Positions 8,462 through 15,989 of a DNA stretch of 45,347 nucleotides are shown here, piece by piece; the stretch's first letter is position 1, and the number at the start of each line of letters is the position of its first letter. Position numbers and translations under genes: made by a program. The notes under the pieces were generated by a model, which saw only the letters and a list, made by a program, of their open reading frames with translations, was not told the origin of the DNA and did no database searches. Source of the DNA: an uncultured Eubacteriales bacterium (GTDB lineage: Bacteria > Bacillota > Clostridia > Lachnospirales > CAG-274); NCBI GenBank assembly GCA_905201505.1, contig CAJKOJ010000009.1, positions 1-45,347 on the forward strand, in the 5' to 3' direction.

Positions 8462-9751
8462 GTGGACTCGGGAAGTTCGCAATATTTGTCTAAAGTTATT
8501 ATACTGGTAATTTGTTTAGCTTTATCTGCTTTTTTTTCAAGCTCTGAAACAGCTTTGACATCTTTAAGCAAGATCAGGCTGAGGGCTATGGTAGACGAGG
8601 GCGTCAGAAATGCCAAGCTTATACAAAAGGTGACTGACAATTCATCAAAGCTGTTAAGTGCAATTCTTATTGGCAACAATCTTGTAAACATTGGTGCATC
8701 TTCTCTTGCTACTGTTATTGCTACAGAAATTTTCGGCAGCAGCGGCGTTGGTATTGCTACCGGTGTTCTTACTATTCTTATACTTGTATTCGGTGAAATT
8801 ACACCGAAAAGTTTTGCAAGAGATAATGCTGAAAAGGTAAGCTGTTTTTGTGTTAAGCCTATTGCATTTTGTATGGTTGTGCTTACACCGTTTATTTTTG
8901 TACTTAATATTATTACAGGTCTTTTGTTTAAAATAATCGGTAAGCAAAGTGCAGAAACTCCGTCAGTAACTGAAAATGAACTGAGAACTATGGTTAATGT
9001 CAGTCATGAGGAGGGCGTGCTGGAAGTTGATGAAAGGGAAATGATTACAAATGTGGTTGATTTTAGAAGCTCAACTGCTGAAGAAGTGATGATTCCTCGA
9101 ATTGACATAGTTGCAGTGCCTGATGATATGCCTTATGATGATGTTGTAAATGTGTTTAAGGAAAAGAGATTTACAAGGCTGCCTGTATATAACGAAACAA
9201 ATGACCATATTGTGGGTACATTATCTTTTAAGGATATTATGCTTCTTGATGATATTAAAATCAAGGATTTCAAGGTGTCTGATTATATGAAAGAACCTTA
9301 TTTTACTTATGAATCAAAGCAGTGTTCAAAGCTGTTTGCTGATATGAAAAGAGAATCAATATCTATGGCTATTGTTCTTGATGAATACGGCGGAACTGCC
9401 GGGCTTGTTACATTGCAGGATCTTATTGAAGAAATTGTCGGCGACATAATTGACAGCGAAAGAGATGATGAGGAGGAAATTCAGAAAATCAGTGATAATG
9501 AATTCCTCATATACGGAAGTACAAAACTTGATGATGTCAATGATGTGCTTGGAACTGACTTTGAAAATGATGATATAGAATCAATAGGCGGATATGTCAT
9601 TGCCATAATAGACAGATTCCCTGAAAAGGGTGAAACTGTTGAAATGGGCAGTGCAAAGTTCTGCATTGATGAAATAGATAAAAACAGGATTGAAAAGCTT
9701 AGAATTATTTTGACTCCGGAAAGTGAAGCAGAAAGAGAAAAGGAGAACTAA
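8462..9751 (+). CDS. CNNM/CorC-HlyC-family membrane protein (DUF21, CBS pair, CorC_HlyC)
   Basis: This 429-residue integral membrane protein has an N-terminal DUF21 domain (about 1-170, with hydrophobic helices and the SAFFSSSETALTSL and FGEITPKS signatures), a tandem CBS pair (about 200-325, beginning VMIPRIDIVAVP, with LDEYGGTAGLVTLQDL) and a C-terminal CorC_HlyC domain (about 340-420). Relatives (MpfA, YhdP, YugS, CNNM) export or help extrude magnesium, and their CBS pairs bind ATP-Mg. The older name hemolysin is misleading. AGGAG at 8447-8451 is one base from the GTG at 8453 but ten from the GTG at 8462, so 8462 is the more likely start. mreB follows after three bases. Confidence 0.88.
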   Translation: MDSGSSQYLSKVIILVICLALSAFFSSSETALTSLSKIRLRAMVDEGVRNAKLIQKVTDNSSKLLSAILIGNNLVNIGASSLATVIATEIFGSSGVGIATGVLTILILVFGEITPKSFARDNAEKVSCFCVKPIAFCMVVLTPFIFVLNIITGLLFKIIGKQSAETPSVTENELRTMVNVSHEEGVLEVDEREMITNVVDFRSSTAEEVMIPRIDIVAVPDDMPYDDVVNVFKEKRFTRLPVYNETNDHIVGTLSFKDIMLLDDIKIKDFKVSDYMKEPYFTYESKQCSKLFADMKRESISMAIVLDEYGGTAGLVTLQDLIEEIVGDIIDSERDDEEEIQKISDNEFLIYGSTKLDDVNDVLGTDFENDDIESIGGYVIAIIDRFPEKGETVEMGSAKFCIDEIDKNRIEKLRIILTPESEAEREKEN

Positions 9752-9754
9752 TAT

Positions 9755-10795
9755 ATGGTAATGGGCAATGATATTGGCATAGATCTGGGTACAGCCAGTG
9801 TAATTGTATATTGTAAAGGAGAGGGTATTGTATTGCAGGAACCCTCTGTTGTAGCTGTTGACAACAATAAGCACGCAATTGTTGCAGTAGGAGAGGAAGC
9901 ACGAAAAATGTTTGGCAAAACCCCTGCTAATATTGAGGCTGTAAGACCTCTGCGTGACGGAGTTATTTCTGACTTTGAAGTAACAGAAAGAATGATAAGA
10001 TATTTTATAGACAAGTCAGTTGGTACGCATTGGCTGAAAAAACCTCGTATTGCCGTATGTGTTCCAAGTAAAATAACAGATGTTGAAAAAAGAGCTGTCG
10101 AAGAGTCAACAAGAAATGCTGGTGCCGGTCAGGTATTTATAATTGAAGAACCAATTGCTGCAGCAATTGGTGCAGGACTTGATATTTTCAGACCATGCGG
10201 AAGTATGGTTGTGGATATAGGCGGAGGTACTACTGATGTTGCTGTTATATCTCTTGGCGGCATTGTGGTAAGTACATCAATTAAGGTGGCAGGCGATAAG
10301 TTTGATGATGCTATTGTAAGATATATGAGAGATGAGCACCAGTTAGTTATTGGAGAAAGAACTGCTGAAAATCTTAAAATTATAATTGGTACGGCTGCAG
10401 AAGACACACCTTTGAGTACAATGGAAGTTAAAGGCAGAAATGCAACGTCAGGTATGCCGCTTACTGTTGAAATAACTTCTAGAGAGATGTATGAAGCATT
10501 AAGAGTGCCTGTAAGGGCAATAATTGATGCTGTAAGATATGTGCTTGAAAATACGCCTCCTGAACTCTCAGGAGATGTTCTTGACAGAGGTATGGTACTT
10601 ACCGGAGGGGGAGCTCTTTTATCCGGACTTGACAGAGTAATTGAAAAAGAAACGGGAATAAGGTGCACTATTGCGGAAAATCCTGTAAACTGTGTTGCTG
10701 TAGGCACAGGTAAATATATTGAATATCAGACAGTTGAGGAAAAGGGAATTTTAAGTGGAATAAAAAACTTTTTCAGTTTGGAAGAAAACGATTGA
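9755..10795 (+). CDS. mreB: MreB-family actin-like cell-shape protein
   Basis: This 346-residue protein is an MreB/Mbl-type bacterial actin. It polymerises on the inner membrane face and guides lateral wall synthesis. Both actin-fold phosphate loops are present (DIGIDLGTASV near the start and VVDIGGGTTDVAVIS), along with IEEPIAAAIGAGLDI and the C-terminal adenosine motif TGGGALLSGLDR. Length is standard. AGGAG nine bases upstream supports the ATG at 9755. It is the second gene after the CorC-type membrane protein, and no mreC, mreD or other elongasome gene follows, so it resembles solo Mbl- or MreBH-type paralogues. Its stop codon lies inside the -35 box of the zinc-operon promoter. Confidence 0.93.
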   Translation: MVMGNDIGIDLGTASVIVYCKGEGIVLQEPSVVAVDNNKHAIVAVGEEARKMFGKTPANIEAVRPLRDGVISDFEVTERMIRYFIDKSVGTHWLKKPRIAVCVPSKITDVEKRAVEESTRNAGAGQVFIIEEPIAAAIGAGLDIFRPCGSMVVDIGGGTTDVAVISLGGIVVSTSIKVAGDKFDDAIVRYMRDEHQLVIGERTAENLKIIIGTAAEDTPLSTMEVKGRNATSGMPLTVEITSREMYEALRVPVRAIIDAVRYVLENTPPELSGDVLDRGMVLTGGGALLSGLDRVIEKETGIRCTIAENPVNCVAVGTGKYIEYQTVEEKGILSGIKNFFSLEEND

Positions 10796-10820
10796 CAAAG
10801 AATTAAATATAGTATATAAT
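10792..10820 (+). promoter_or_regulatory. Consensus sigma-A promoter of the zinc operon, overlapping the mreB stop
   Basis: A perfect TTGACA (10792-10797), exactly 17 bp, then a perfect TATAAT (10815-10820). The mreB stop codon TGA is inside the -35 hexamer. Such a strong promoter is expected for a gene that is normally held off by a repressor. Confidence 0.85.
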
Positions 10821-10822
10821 GC

Positions 10823-10877
10823 AAATATGAGCAGATGTTCATACATATATATGTTTTGATTTCTGCTCATATTTTTT
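10823..10877 (+). terminator. Intrinsic terminator after mreB, inside the zinc-operon leader
   Basis: A perfect 13-bp stem (arms at 10823-10835 and 10862-10874, core ATGAGCAGA/TCTGCTCAT) followed by a T-run. It ends mreB transcription, yet it sits downstream of the zinc-operon promoter. A transcript starting near 10827 would still keep about nine base pairs of this stem. Confidence 0.75.
10826..10843 (+). promoter_or_regulatory. ArsR/SmtB-type operator O1
   Basis: TATGAGCA-GA-TGTTCATA, an 8-2-8 palindrome with one mismatch, matches the TGAACA-N2-TGTTCA core bound by SmtB, CzrA and CadC. It begins five bases past the -10 element, so a bound repressor would block initiation. It also forms part of the terminator's rising arm. 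Confidence 0.7.
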
Positions 10878-10892
10878 AATTTATATTATGAA

Positions 10893-10914
10893 TATATGAA
10901 TAAATGTTCATATA
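10893..10914 (+). promoter_or_regulatory. ArsR/SmtB-type operator O2
   Basis: A 10-2-10 palindrome with a single mismatch; the right arm is TGTTCATATA. It lies just before the Shine-Dalgarno site of the repressor gene. With O1 it makes a two-operator arrangement spaced about 69 bp centre to centre. Confidence 0.72.
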
Positions 10915-10931
10915 AACAAGGAGGTTTGAGA

Positions 10932-11264
10932 GTGACCAAAATTAAAATGTTAAATGAGGAAATGTGTTATGACTTGTCAGATTTTTTTAAAATATTTGGT
11001 GATTCAACAAGGATAAAGATATTATATGCTTTGTTTCAAAACGAAATGTGTGTAAATGATTTGGTAAATGAGCTGGGTATGACACAATCAGCAATATCAC
11101 ACCAGCTGAGACTTTTAAGACAAAATGACATAGTCAAATTTAGAAAAGAAGGACAGTCAGCAATTTATTCTCTTGATGATGAACATGTTTCAATACTTCT
11201 TGACAAGGGTATTGAACATATAAGACATAAAAATGGATATGATGAGGAGGAGTACTATGAATAG
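10932..11264 (+). CDS. ArsR/SmtB-family zinc-sensing repressor (CzrA-like)
   Basis: This 110-residue winged-helix repressor controls the adjacent efflux ATPase. AAGGAGG seven bases before the GTG at 10932 fixes the start; an upstream in-frame ATG at 10896 falls inside operator O2. The recognition helix is QSAISHQLRLLR (52-63). The C-terminal alpha5 metal site is complete: Asp83, His85, His96 and His99 have the same spacing as Asp84, His86, His97 and His100 of S. aureus CzrA, which senses Zn(II) and Co(II). The alpha3 site of CadC is only half kept (Cys40, with Asn42 in place of the second Cys), so zinc rather than cadmium or lead is the best guess. Its end overlaps the ATPase gene by eight bases. 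Confidence 0.92.
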   Translation: MTKIKMLNEEMCYDLSDFFKIFGDSTRIKILYALFQNEMCVNDLVNELGMTQSAISHQLRLLRQNDIVKFRKEGQSAIYSLDDEHVSILLDKGIEHIRHKNGYDEEEYYE

Positions 11265-13191
11265 TTGTAAATGTGGAGAAGATAAAAACAATACATGCAG
11301 CTGCGGACATAACCATAAAAGTGAAAGTGAGCAGATACAAAGTCATAATCATCAGCATTGTGAAAGCTGTGGCTGCGGTCACGACCACAGTCACAGTGAT
11401 GGGGATGTAAAAAAAGGTATTATTAGAATTGCTGTAGGTCTGGCTGCATTGACTGCTGCAATTTTTACAGAGGGGTACTTGAGTATTGGTTTGTTTTTAA
11501 CAGCTTATTTGATATTTGGTTATGATGTTGTGATTAATGCAGTTAAAAGTGTTTGTAAGGGAAAGGCCCTTGATGAACATTTTTTAATGGCCTTTGCTAC
11601 AATCTGCGCATTTTGCCTTGGAGAACTTGTAGAGGCTGTTGCTGTTATGCTGTTTTATCAAATAGGTGAATTTTTACAGGAAACTATTGTAAATAAATCA
11701 AGAAAGTCTATTAAATCCCTTATGGAAATGCAGATTGACTTTGCAAACGTACTTATAGGTGACGATATTGTTGCAAAAGCTCCTGAGAACATAGAAACAG
11801 GAGATATTATTGTAGTAAAGCCGGGTGAAAAAATTGCTGTAGACGGTACTGTTATAAAAGGAACAACAACACTTGATATGGTTGCACTTACAGGTGAATC
11901 ACTTCCTGTTGAAAAATCTGAGGGTGACAATGTGTTGAGCGGCTCTATAAATAACAGCAGTGTAATTTATGTAAGAGCAGATAAAGCATATAGAGATTCA
12001 ACTGTAGCAAGAATTATGGATTTGGTTGAGAATGCTTCTGTAAATAAGTCAAGGGCAGAAAACTTTGTGACACGTTTTGCAAAAATTTATACTCCAATTG
12101 TTGTTGCAATGGCTGTTGCACTTGCCGTTATACCTTCTCTTATGGGTTATGATTTCAGAGACTGGCTGTACAAGGCACTTATTTTTCTTGTTGCTTCTTG
12201 TCCTTGTGCACTTGTGCTTTCAATACCACTTACATTTTTTGCAGGAATAGGTACCATGTCAAGACATGGTGTTCTTGTTAAGGGAGGAAATTATCTCGAA
12301 GCCTTAAGCAATGTTGAAGCTATTGTAATGGATAAAACAGGTACAATTACAAAGGGAAAATTTGAGGTAACTGAAGTTTGCGGTGAAGAAACATTAAAGT
12401 ATGCTGCTTCAATTGAAAGTTTTTCAACACATCCTATGGCTCTTGCAATTACGGAATATTATAAAGGTGATATACTTCAGCTTGAAAATGTTGAAAATAT
12501 AGCAGGGTTTGGGCTCAGGGCTGAGTATAACGGAAAAAAGATACTTGTAGGCAGCGAAAGACTTATGGGTGAAGAAAATATAGATGTTGAAACAGGTAAA
12601 AGTATTTATACTGCTGTAGACGGAAAGTGTATTGGTTATATTAATGTTGAAGATACAGTGAAAGAAGACAGTGCCGATGCTTTAACTGCATTAAAAAGTG
12701 TTGGGGTAAAGAATATAACTATGCTAACCGGAGATAAAAAGGCTATAGCTGAAAAGGTTGGGAAAGCAGTAGGCGTGGATAATGTTTGTGCAGAACTTTT
12801 ACCTCAGGATAAGGTGGAAAGACTTGAAGGGCTTTATAATGGCAGTTATAAGAGTATCGCTGCTGTTGGTGATGGGATTAATGACGCACCGCTCCTTGCC
12901 AGAGCTGATGTTGGTATAGCAATGGGTGGTATTGGTTCAGATGCTGCTATTGAGGCTGCTGATGTTGTAATTATGGAGGACAGTCTTTCAAAGATTTCTG
13001 TTGCCTTGAAAATGGCAAGAAAAACTATAAGAATATGCAGACAGAATGTGGTAATTGTCATTGCACTTAAAATTCTTGTGCTTGCTGCAACTCTTTTGGG
13101 GTTCGGAAATATGTGGATAGCCGTATTTGCTGATGTTGGTGTGGCACTCATTGCTGTGCTTAACGCTGTGAGGATAACGAAAGTAGATTAG
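11257..13191 (+). CDS. zntA: P1B-2-type Zn/Cd/Pb efflux ATPase with Cys/His-rich N-terminus
   Basis: This 644-residue P-type ATPase exports zinc-group divalent metals across the cytoplasmic membrane. Motifs are the transmembrane metal site Cys315-Pro-Cys317, phosphorylation Asp359 (DKTGT), His392-Pro393, the TGES actuator loop and GDGINDAP. The late membrane motifs (ALKILVL; DVGVALIAVLNAVR) carry the Lys and Asp diagnostic of the Zn/Cd/Pb subgroup rather than the copper subgroup. The usual N-terminal HMA domain is absent. In its place residues 1-50 hold seven Cys and eight His (CKCG, CSCGHNH, CESCGCGHDHSH), likely a metal-gathering tail. ATG at 11257 has GGAGG six bases upstream and overlaps the repressor gene. 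A strong terminator follows. Confidence 0.93.
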   Translation: MNSCKCGEDKNNTCSCGHNHKSESEQIQSHNHQHCESCGCGHDHSHSDGDVKKGIIRIAVGLAALTAAIFTEGYLSIGLFLTAYLIFGYDVVINAVKSVCKGKALDEHFLMAFATICAFCLGELVEAVAVMLFYQIGEFLQETIVNKSRKSIKSLMEMQIDFANVLIGDDIVAKAPENIETGDIIVVKPGEKIAVDGTVIKGTTTLDMVALTGESLPVEKSEGDNVLSGSINNSSVIYVRADKAYRDSTVARIMDLVENASVNKSRAENFVTRFAKIYTPIVVAMAVALAVIPSLMGYDFRDWLYKALIFLVASCPCALVLSIPLTFFAGIGTMSRHGVLVKGGNYLEALSNVEAIVMDKTGTITKGKFEVTEVCGEETLKYAASIESFSTHPMALAITEYYKGDILQLENVENIAGFGLRAEYNGKKILVGSERLMGEENIDVETGKSIYTAVDGKCIGYINVEDTVKEDSADALTALKSVGVKNITMLTGDKKAIAEKVGKAVGVDNVCAELLPQDKVERLEGLYNGSYKSIAAVGDGINDAPLLARADVGIAMGGIGSDAAIEAADVVIMEDSLSKISVALKMARKTIRICRQNVVIVIALKILVLAATLLGFGNMWIAVFADVGVALIAVLNAVRITKVD

Positions 13192-13272
13192 AAAATTGTA
13201 AGTGTATTTTTTAAAAATATTAACATTCTTAAGTTAAATTATAAAAAGTTTATAAGAAATATTGGATATAAC

Positions 13273-13304
13273 AAAAAAACCAGGGAACCGTCCCCTGGTT
13301 TTTT
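13273..13304. terminator. Bidirectional terminator of the zinc operon and the second NlpC/P60 gene
   Basis: An AACCAGGG...CCCTGGTT stem with A-run before and T-run after, so it works in both directions for convergent genes. It lies directly against the stop codon of the minus-strand gene. Confidence 0.9.
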
Positions 13305-14060
13305 CTATGCCAAAACTCTTTTTGCACCTATATATGTTCTGGTTGAGTAACTGTCATAAAGATCTGAAATTTTTACATTGACGGTGGCAGCGTGTATATA
13401 CTGACTATTGCCTATATACATACCTACATGAGATACACCTTTGCCGTTAGTATTAAAGAAAAGCAAATCTCCGGGTTTTAAATCTGATTTGCTTACTGAA
13501 ATACCGTTTGAGGCATACATACTGCTTGAGCTCCTGTTTAATGTTATACCAAAGTTTTTGTAAACACTGTATACAAATCCTGAGCAGTCAACACCAGATG
13601 TAAGACTTGTGCCGCCCCATACATAAGGTGTGCCAAGATATTGTTTTGAAAAGTTTACAACTTCTGTACCTTTTTCTACAAGGGGGTCTACAGGAGGTTT
13701 GTTTTCGGGTTTTTCTCCATTTTTAAATGTAACATTTGAAGAATAAACATAACCTGTATTTCCGTCATCGTCTTGAACATAAACCCAGCCGTATTCTGCA
13801 CCGAGAACTGTAAGATTATAACCTACAGGAAGAAGTCTTATCTGTCTTGAACTGTTTGAAGAATCTGACTTCATATCAACAGATGCCTTGCATGTAACAT
13901 AAATATTAGGGTCTGTGTTTTTTGTAGGCATAGCATTAGGTATTTCATTATTTATAATCAATTCTGAAAACAGGCTGTCATCAGCGTAAGTTGATGATAT
14001 TGTAAGGATTGAAATAATAAAGCCTAAAGTAATAACCGTATTTAACTTATTTAGTATCAT
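13305..14060 (-). CDS. Secreted SH3b-NlpC/P60 peptidoglycan endopeptidase (short paralogue)
   Basis: This 251-residue wall hydrolase has a hydrophobic signal segment (about 5-26, with a probable cut at STYA-DD), one SH3b module (about 52-115) and an NlpC/P60 domain (about 130-251). The catalytic Cys159 (DCSGF), His211 (SHVG) and His223 (YIHA) are present. The peptidase domain is closely similar to that of the 400-residue protein encoded at 774-1976, including YLGTPYVWGG and the AKR-ending C-terminus, so the two are recent paralogues differing mainly in SH3b number. Promoter and WalR-like box have the same layout as in the paralogue. It is transcribed alone toward a shared terminator. Confidence 0.92.
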   Translation of the reverse strand: MILNKLNTVITLGFIISILTISSTYADDSLFSELIINNEIPNAMPTKNTDPNIYVTCKASVDMKSDSSNSSRQIRLLPVGYNLTVLGAEYGWVYVQDDDGNTGYVYSSNVTFKNGEKPENKPPVDPLVEKGTEVVNFSKQYLGTPYVWGGTSLTSGVDCSGFVYSVYKNFGITLNRSSSSMYASNGISVSKSDLKPGDLLFFNTNGKGVSHVGMYIGNSQYIHAATVNVKISDLYDSYSTRTYIGAKRVLA

Positions 14061-14111
14061 AGTATCACTCCATTTAATTGTTTCAGTAATTTGCTTTTAA
14101 TTGTTAAAAAT

Positions 14112-14128
14112 ATTACATAAATGTTACG
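14112..14128 (-). promoter_or_regulatory. WalR-type direct hexamer repeat at the transcription start
   Basis: On the minus strand, CGTAAC-ATTTA-TGTAAT. One hexamer fits TGTWAH exactly and the other differs in the first base. The spacer ATTTA is identical to that at 2006-2010, and it starts six bases past the -10 element, matching the placement in the paralogue. Confidence 0.5.
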
Positions 14129-14134
14129 ATTGTT

Positions 14135-14163
14135 ATTCTATAATAAAAACAAATAAATGTCAA
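14135..14163 (-). promoter_or_regulatory. Promoter of the short NlpC/P60 gene
   Basis: On the minus strand, TTGACA (14163-14158), 17 bp, TAGAAT (14140-14135). It has the same -35 and spacing as the paralogue's promoter. Confidence 0.7.
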
Positions 14164-14304
14164 GTAAAATGCTGATATTTAAATAAGTTTTTGCGAATAT
14201 TGCAATAATTTTGCAATAACTTTGTGACAAAAAAGTGTAAAATTTACTTTAAAATATTAAAAATATTTCGATTGTAATAAAATTACAAGTTATTCCCTAT
14301 ATAC

Positions 14305-14339
14305 AAAAAGCACTCCGTTATATAAAACGAAGTGCCAAA
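14305..14339 (-). terminator. Terminator of the dpaA-dpaB unit
   Basis: On the minus strand a GCACTTCGTT/AACGGAGTGC stem is followed by a T-run. It lies 16 bases past the dpaB stop codon. Confidence 0.8.
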
Positions 14340-14354
14340 AATTGTATAAATTTA

Positions 14355-14933
14355 CTAAAAAATTATTGGTTGTATTTGTTTTCCTTCCAATGCTTGCTCT
14401 AAGGTTTCATAAATCTTATCAAAACAGGCAATCATTGACAAAGGTTTTTTTTCAGGGTTATCCTGTCCAAAAGGTACAAAATATATATTCTTTCTTACCA
14501 TAAGACCGCCTATATTTTGCAAACTCACTCCAAGAGCATCATTTGTTGCAAGAGCTATAACCAAAGGTCGGTTATTTCTCAGGTGAGCCTTACATGCCAT
14601 TGTAACAGGTGTATCTGTTATTCCGTTGTTAAGCTTTGCCATGGTGTTGCTTGTGCATGGTGCAACCAGCATAATATCCAGCAGCTTTTGAGGACCTATG
14701 GGCTCAGCCTCTTTTATAGTTGATATTATATTATTACCTGTAATATCACATAGCTTTTCTCTGAAATCCTCTACAGCGCCAAACCTTGTATTTATGCTAT
14801 CTGCATTGTAACTTAAAATTGGGTATATGTTTATACCTCTTTTGCTAAGTTCTTCGACTTCCTTTATAACCTCACTAAAGGTACAAAAGGAGCCGCACAT
14901 ACATAGACCAAGATTTATTCCCTGTAGGTCCAT
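14355..14933 (-). CDS. dpaB: Dipicolinate synthase subunit B
   Basis: This 192-residue flavoprotein-fold subunit (SpoVFB) works with DpaA in the mother cell to make dipicolinic acid from dihydroxy-tetrahydrodipicolinate. Dipicolinate fills the spore core and gives heat resistance. Signatures are the N-terminal LCGSFCTF-like segment (here CMCGSFCTF), MLVAPCTSNTMAKLNNGITDTPVTMA and RPLVIALATNDALG. Length matches the family. It lies 48 bases after dpaA on the same strand. GGAGG about six bases upstream of the ATG supports the start. Confidence 0.94.
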   Translation of the reverse strand: MDLQGINLGLCMCGSFCTFSEVIKEVEELSKRGINIYPILSYNADSINTRFGAVEDFREKLCDITGNNIISTIKEAEPIGPQKLLDIMLVAPCTSNTMAKLNNGITDTPVTMACKAHLRNNRPLVIALATNDALGVSLQNIGGLMVRKNIYFVPFGQDNPEKKPLSMIACFDKIYETLEQALEGKQIQPIIF

Positions 14934-14981
14934 TGTATCACCTCCTTTTGTATTCTATGTTTTATAAAGGCAATAGGTGAG

Positions 14982-15833
14982 TTAGCTGTCAAGAACAATA
15001 TCAATTATTGATGCTTTTAAAATTTCAGCAGCAGAATATGGCGCTACTCTTCCGGGAAGTCCCGGGCAATAAAGGGCTTTTAAATTAAGTTTTCTTGCAT
15101 AACTGTAGTCTATGCCTCCCGGTGCTTGTGCTATATCAATTATTACTGTGTCCTTGCGTATTCTTTTAAGTACTTCTTTATTAAGAGTAATTGCGGGAGC
15201 TGTATTAAATATAAAGTCATATTCGGAAAGTTCTCTTTCAAATTCTTTTATACTTATGGGTATGCAGCTTGCAGCATTTATATAGGCTTCATCACTTTTT
15301 TTCCTATAGGTAATGCTAACTTTTGCACCTATACCTTTCAGCATATTTCCAAGTATTTTACCGCATCTTCCATAGCCTATAACAAGAACTTTGCTTTTAA
15401 ACAAAACTTTGTCACTTTCTTGTATAGCTGTCATAATTGCACCTTCTGCTGTAGGAATTGCATTATTTATTGCGACTTCTTCCCTTGAAAAAAGATCTAT
15501 GGATGATATGCCGCTGCAAAGGGATTTTTCACTGAAGGAATCAGATATAACACCCCCAAGTAAAGTCTTTACATCATGGTTTACCATAGAATCAAAAAGT
15601 TCGTCAATTGAAACTTTAAAATTTTCACACATATTAATTGTGTTTTCATTTTTTGTTATTGGTATGGGTCCTACAACTGCTTTTGAATTAAATATACAGC
15701 TGTCAAGGCTGTCTGTGCTTTCTGTATATATATTGCCAAATATTGATACTGTATAACCGTCTTTTTCAAGAAGCTCTTTTAAAAGCTTGTATCTGTAGTC
15801 ACCGCCTATTATTGCAAATTTAGTTCTGCTCAA
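14982..15833 (-). CDS. dpaA: Dipicolinate synthase subunit A
   Basis: This 283-residue subunit (SpoVFA) is the NADP-dependent partner of DpaB. It has an N-terminal domain starting FAIIGGDYRYKLLKELL, the SREEVAINNAIPTAEGAIM segment typical of the family, a Rossmann motif VIGYGRCGK, and a C-terminal region PGGIDYSYA followed by LPGRVAPYSAAEI. The TTG at 15833 is the preferred start because AAGGGG lies eight bases before it; a GTG nine bases further upstream overlaps that ribosome site. It is the first gene of a two-gene sporulation unit, expected from family knowledge to be expressed late in the mother cell. Confidence 0.94.
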   Translation of the reverse strand: MSRTKFAIIGGDYRYKLLKELLEKDGYTVSIFGNIYTESTDSLDSCIFNSKAVVGPIPITKNENTINMCENFKVSIDELFDSMVNHDVKTLLGGVISDSFSEKSLCSGISSIDLFSREEVAINNAIPTAEGAIMTAIQESDKVLFKSKVLVIGYGRCGKILGNMLKGIGAKVSITYRKKSDEAYINAASCIPISIKEFERELSEYDFIFNTAPAITLNKEVLKRIRKDTVIIDIAQAPGGIDYSYARKLNLKALYCPGLPGRVAPYSAAEILKASIIDIVLDS

Positions 15834-15869
15834 AAAAATCACCCCTTACAAAATATGCAAAAGTGGGAT

Positions 15870-15896
15870 TGTACTATGAAGAAATTGGAAAGTTGT
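15870..15896 (-). promoter_or_regulatory. Possible late mother-cell (sigma-K-like) promoter of dpaA
   Basis: On the minus strand an AC pair (15896-15895) lies 16 bp before CATAGTACA (15878-15870), which fits the CATANNNTA pattern except for one base. B. subtilis spoVF is a sigma-K gene. The motif is short, so this is only a candidate. Confidence 0.3.
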
Positions 15897-15936
15897 TTTA
15901 GTAAATAATTAGAAGCCTATTAATATAAATATTATT

Positions 15937-15983
15937 AAAAAAACTGACTACCTGAAAAGTTTTCTGCAGGTAATCAGTTTTTT
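15937..15983 (-). terminator. Terminator of the lipoprotein gene
   Basis: A long stem (AAAACTGA...CTACCTG pairing with CAGGTAATCAGTTTT, one mismatch) flanked by an A-run and a T-run. It is placed just past the stop codon of the minus-strand lipoprotein gene. Confidence 0.85.
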
Positions 15984-15989
15984 ATGTTT

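Noticed and set aside
10896..10931. Upstream in-frame ATG start for the ArsR-type repressor
   Set aside because: It lies inside operator O2 and lacks a ribosome site; AAGGAGG positions translation at the GTG at 10932.
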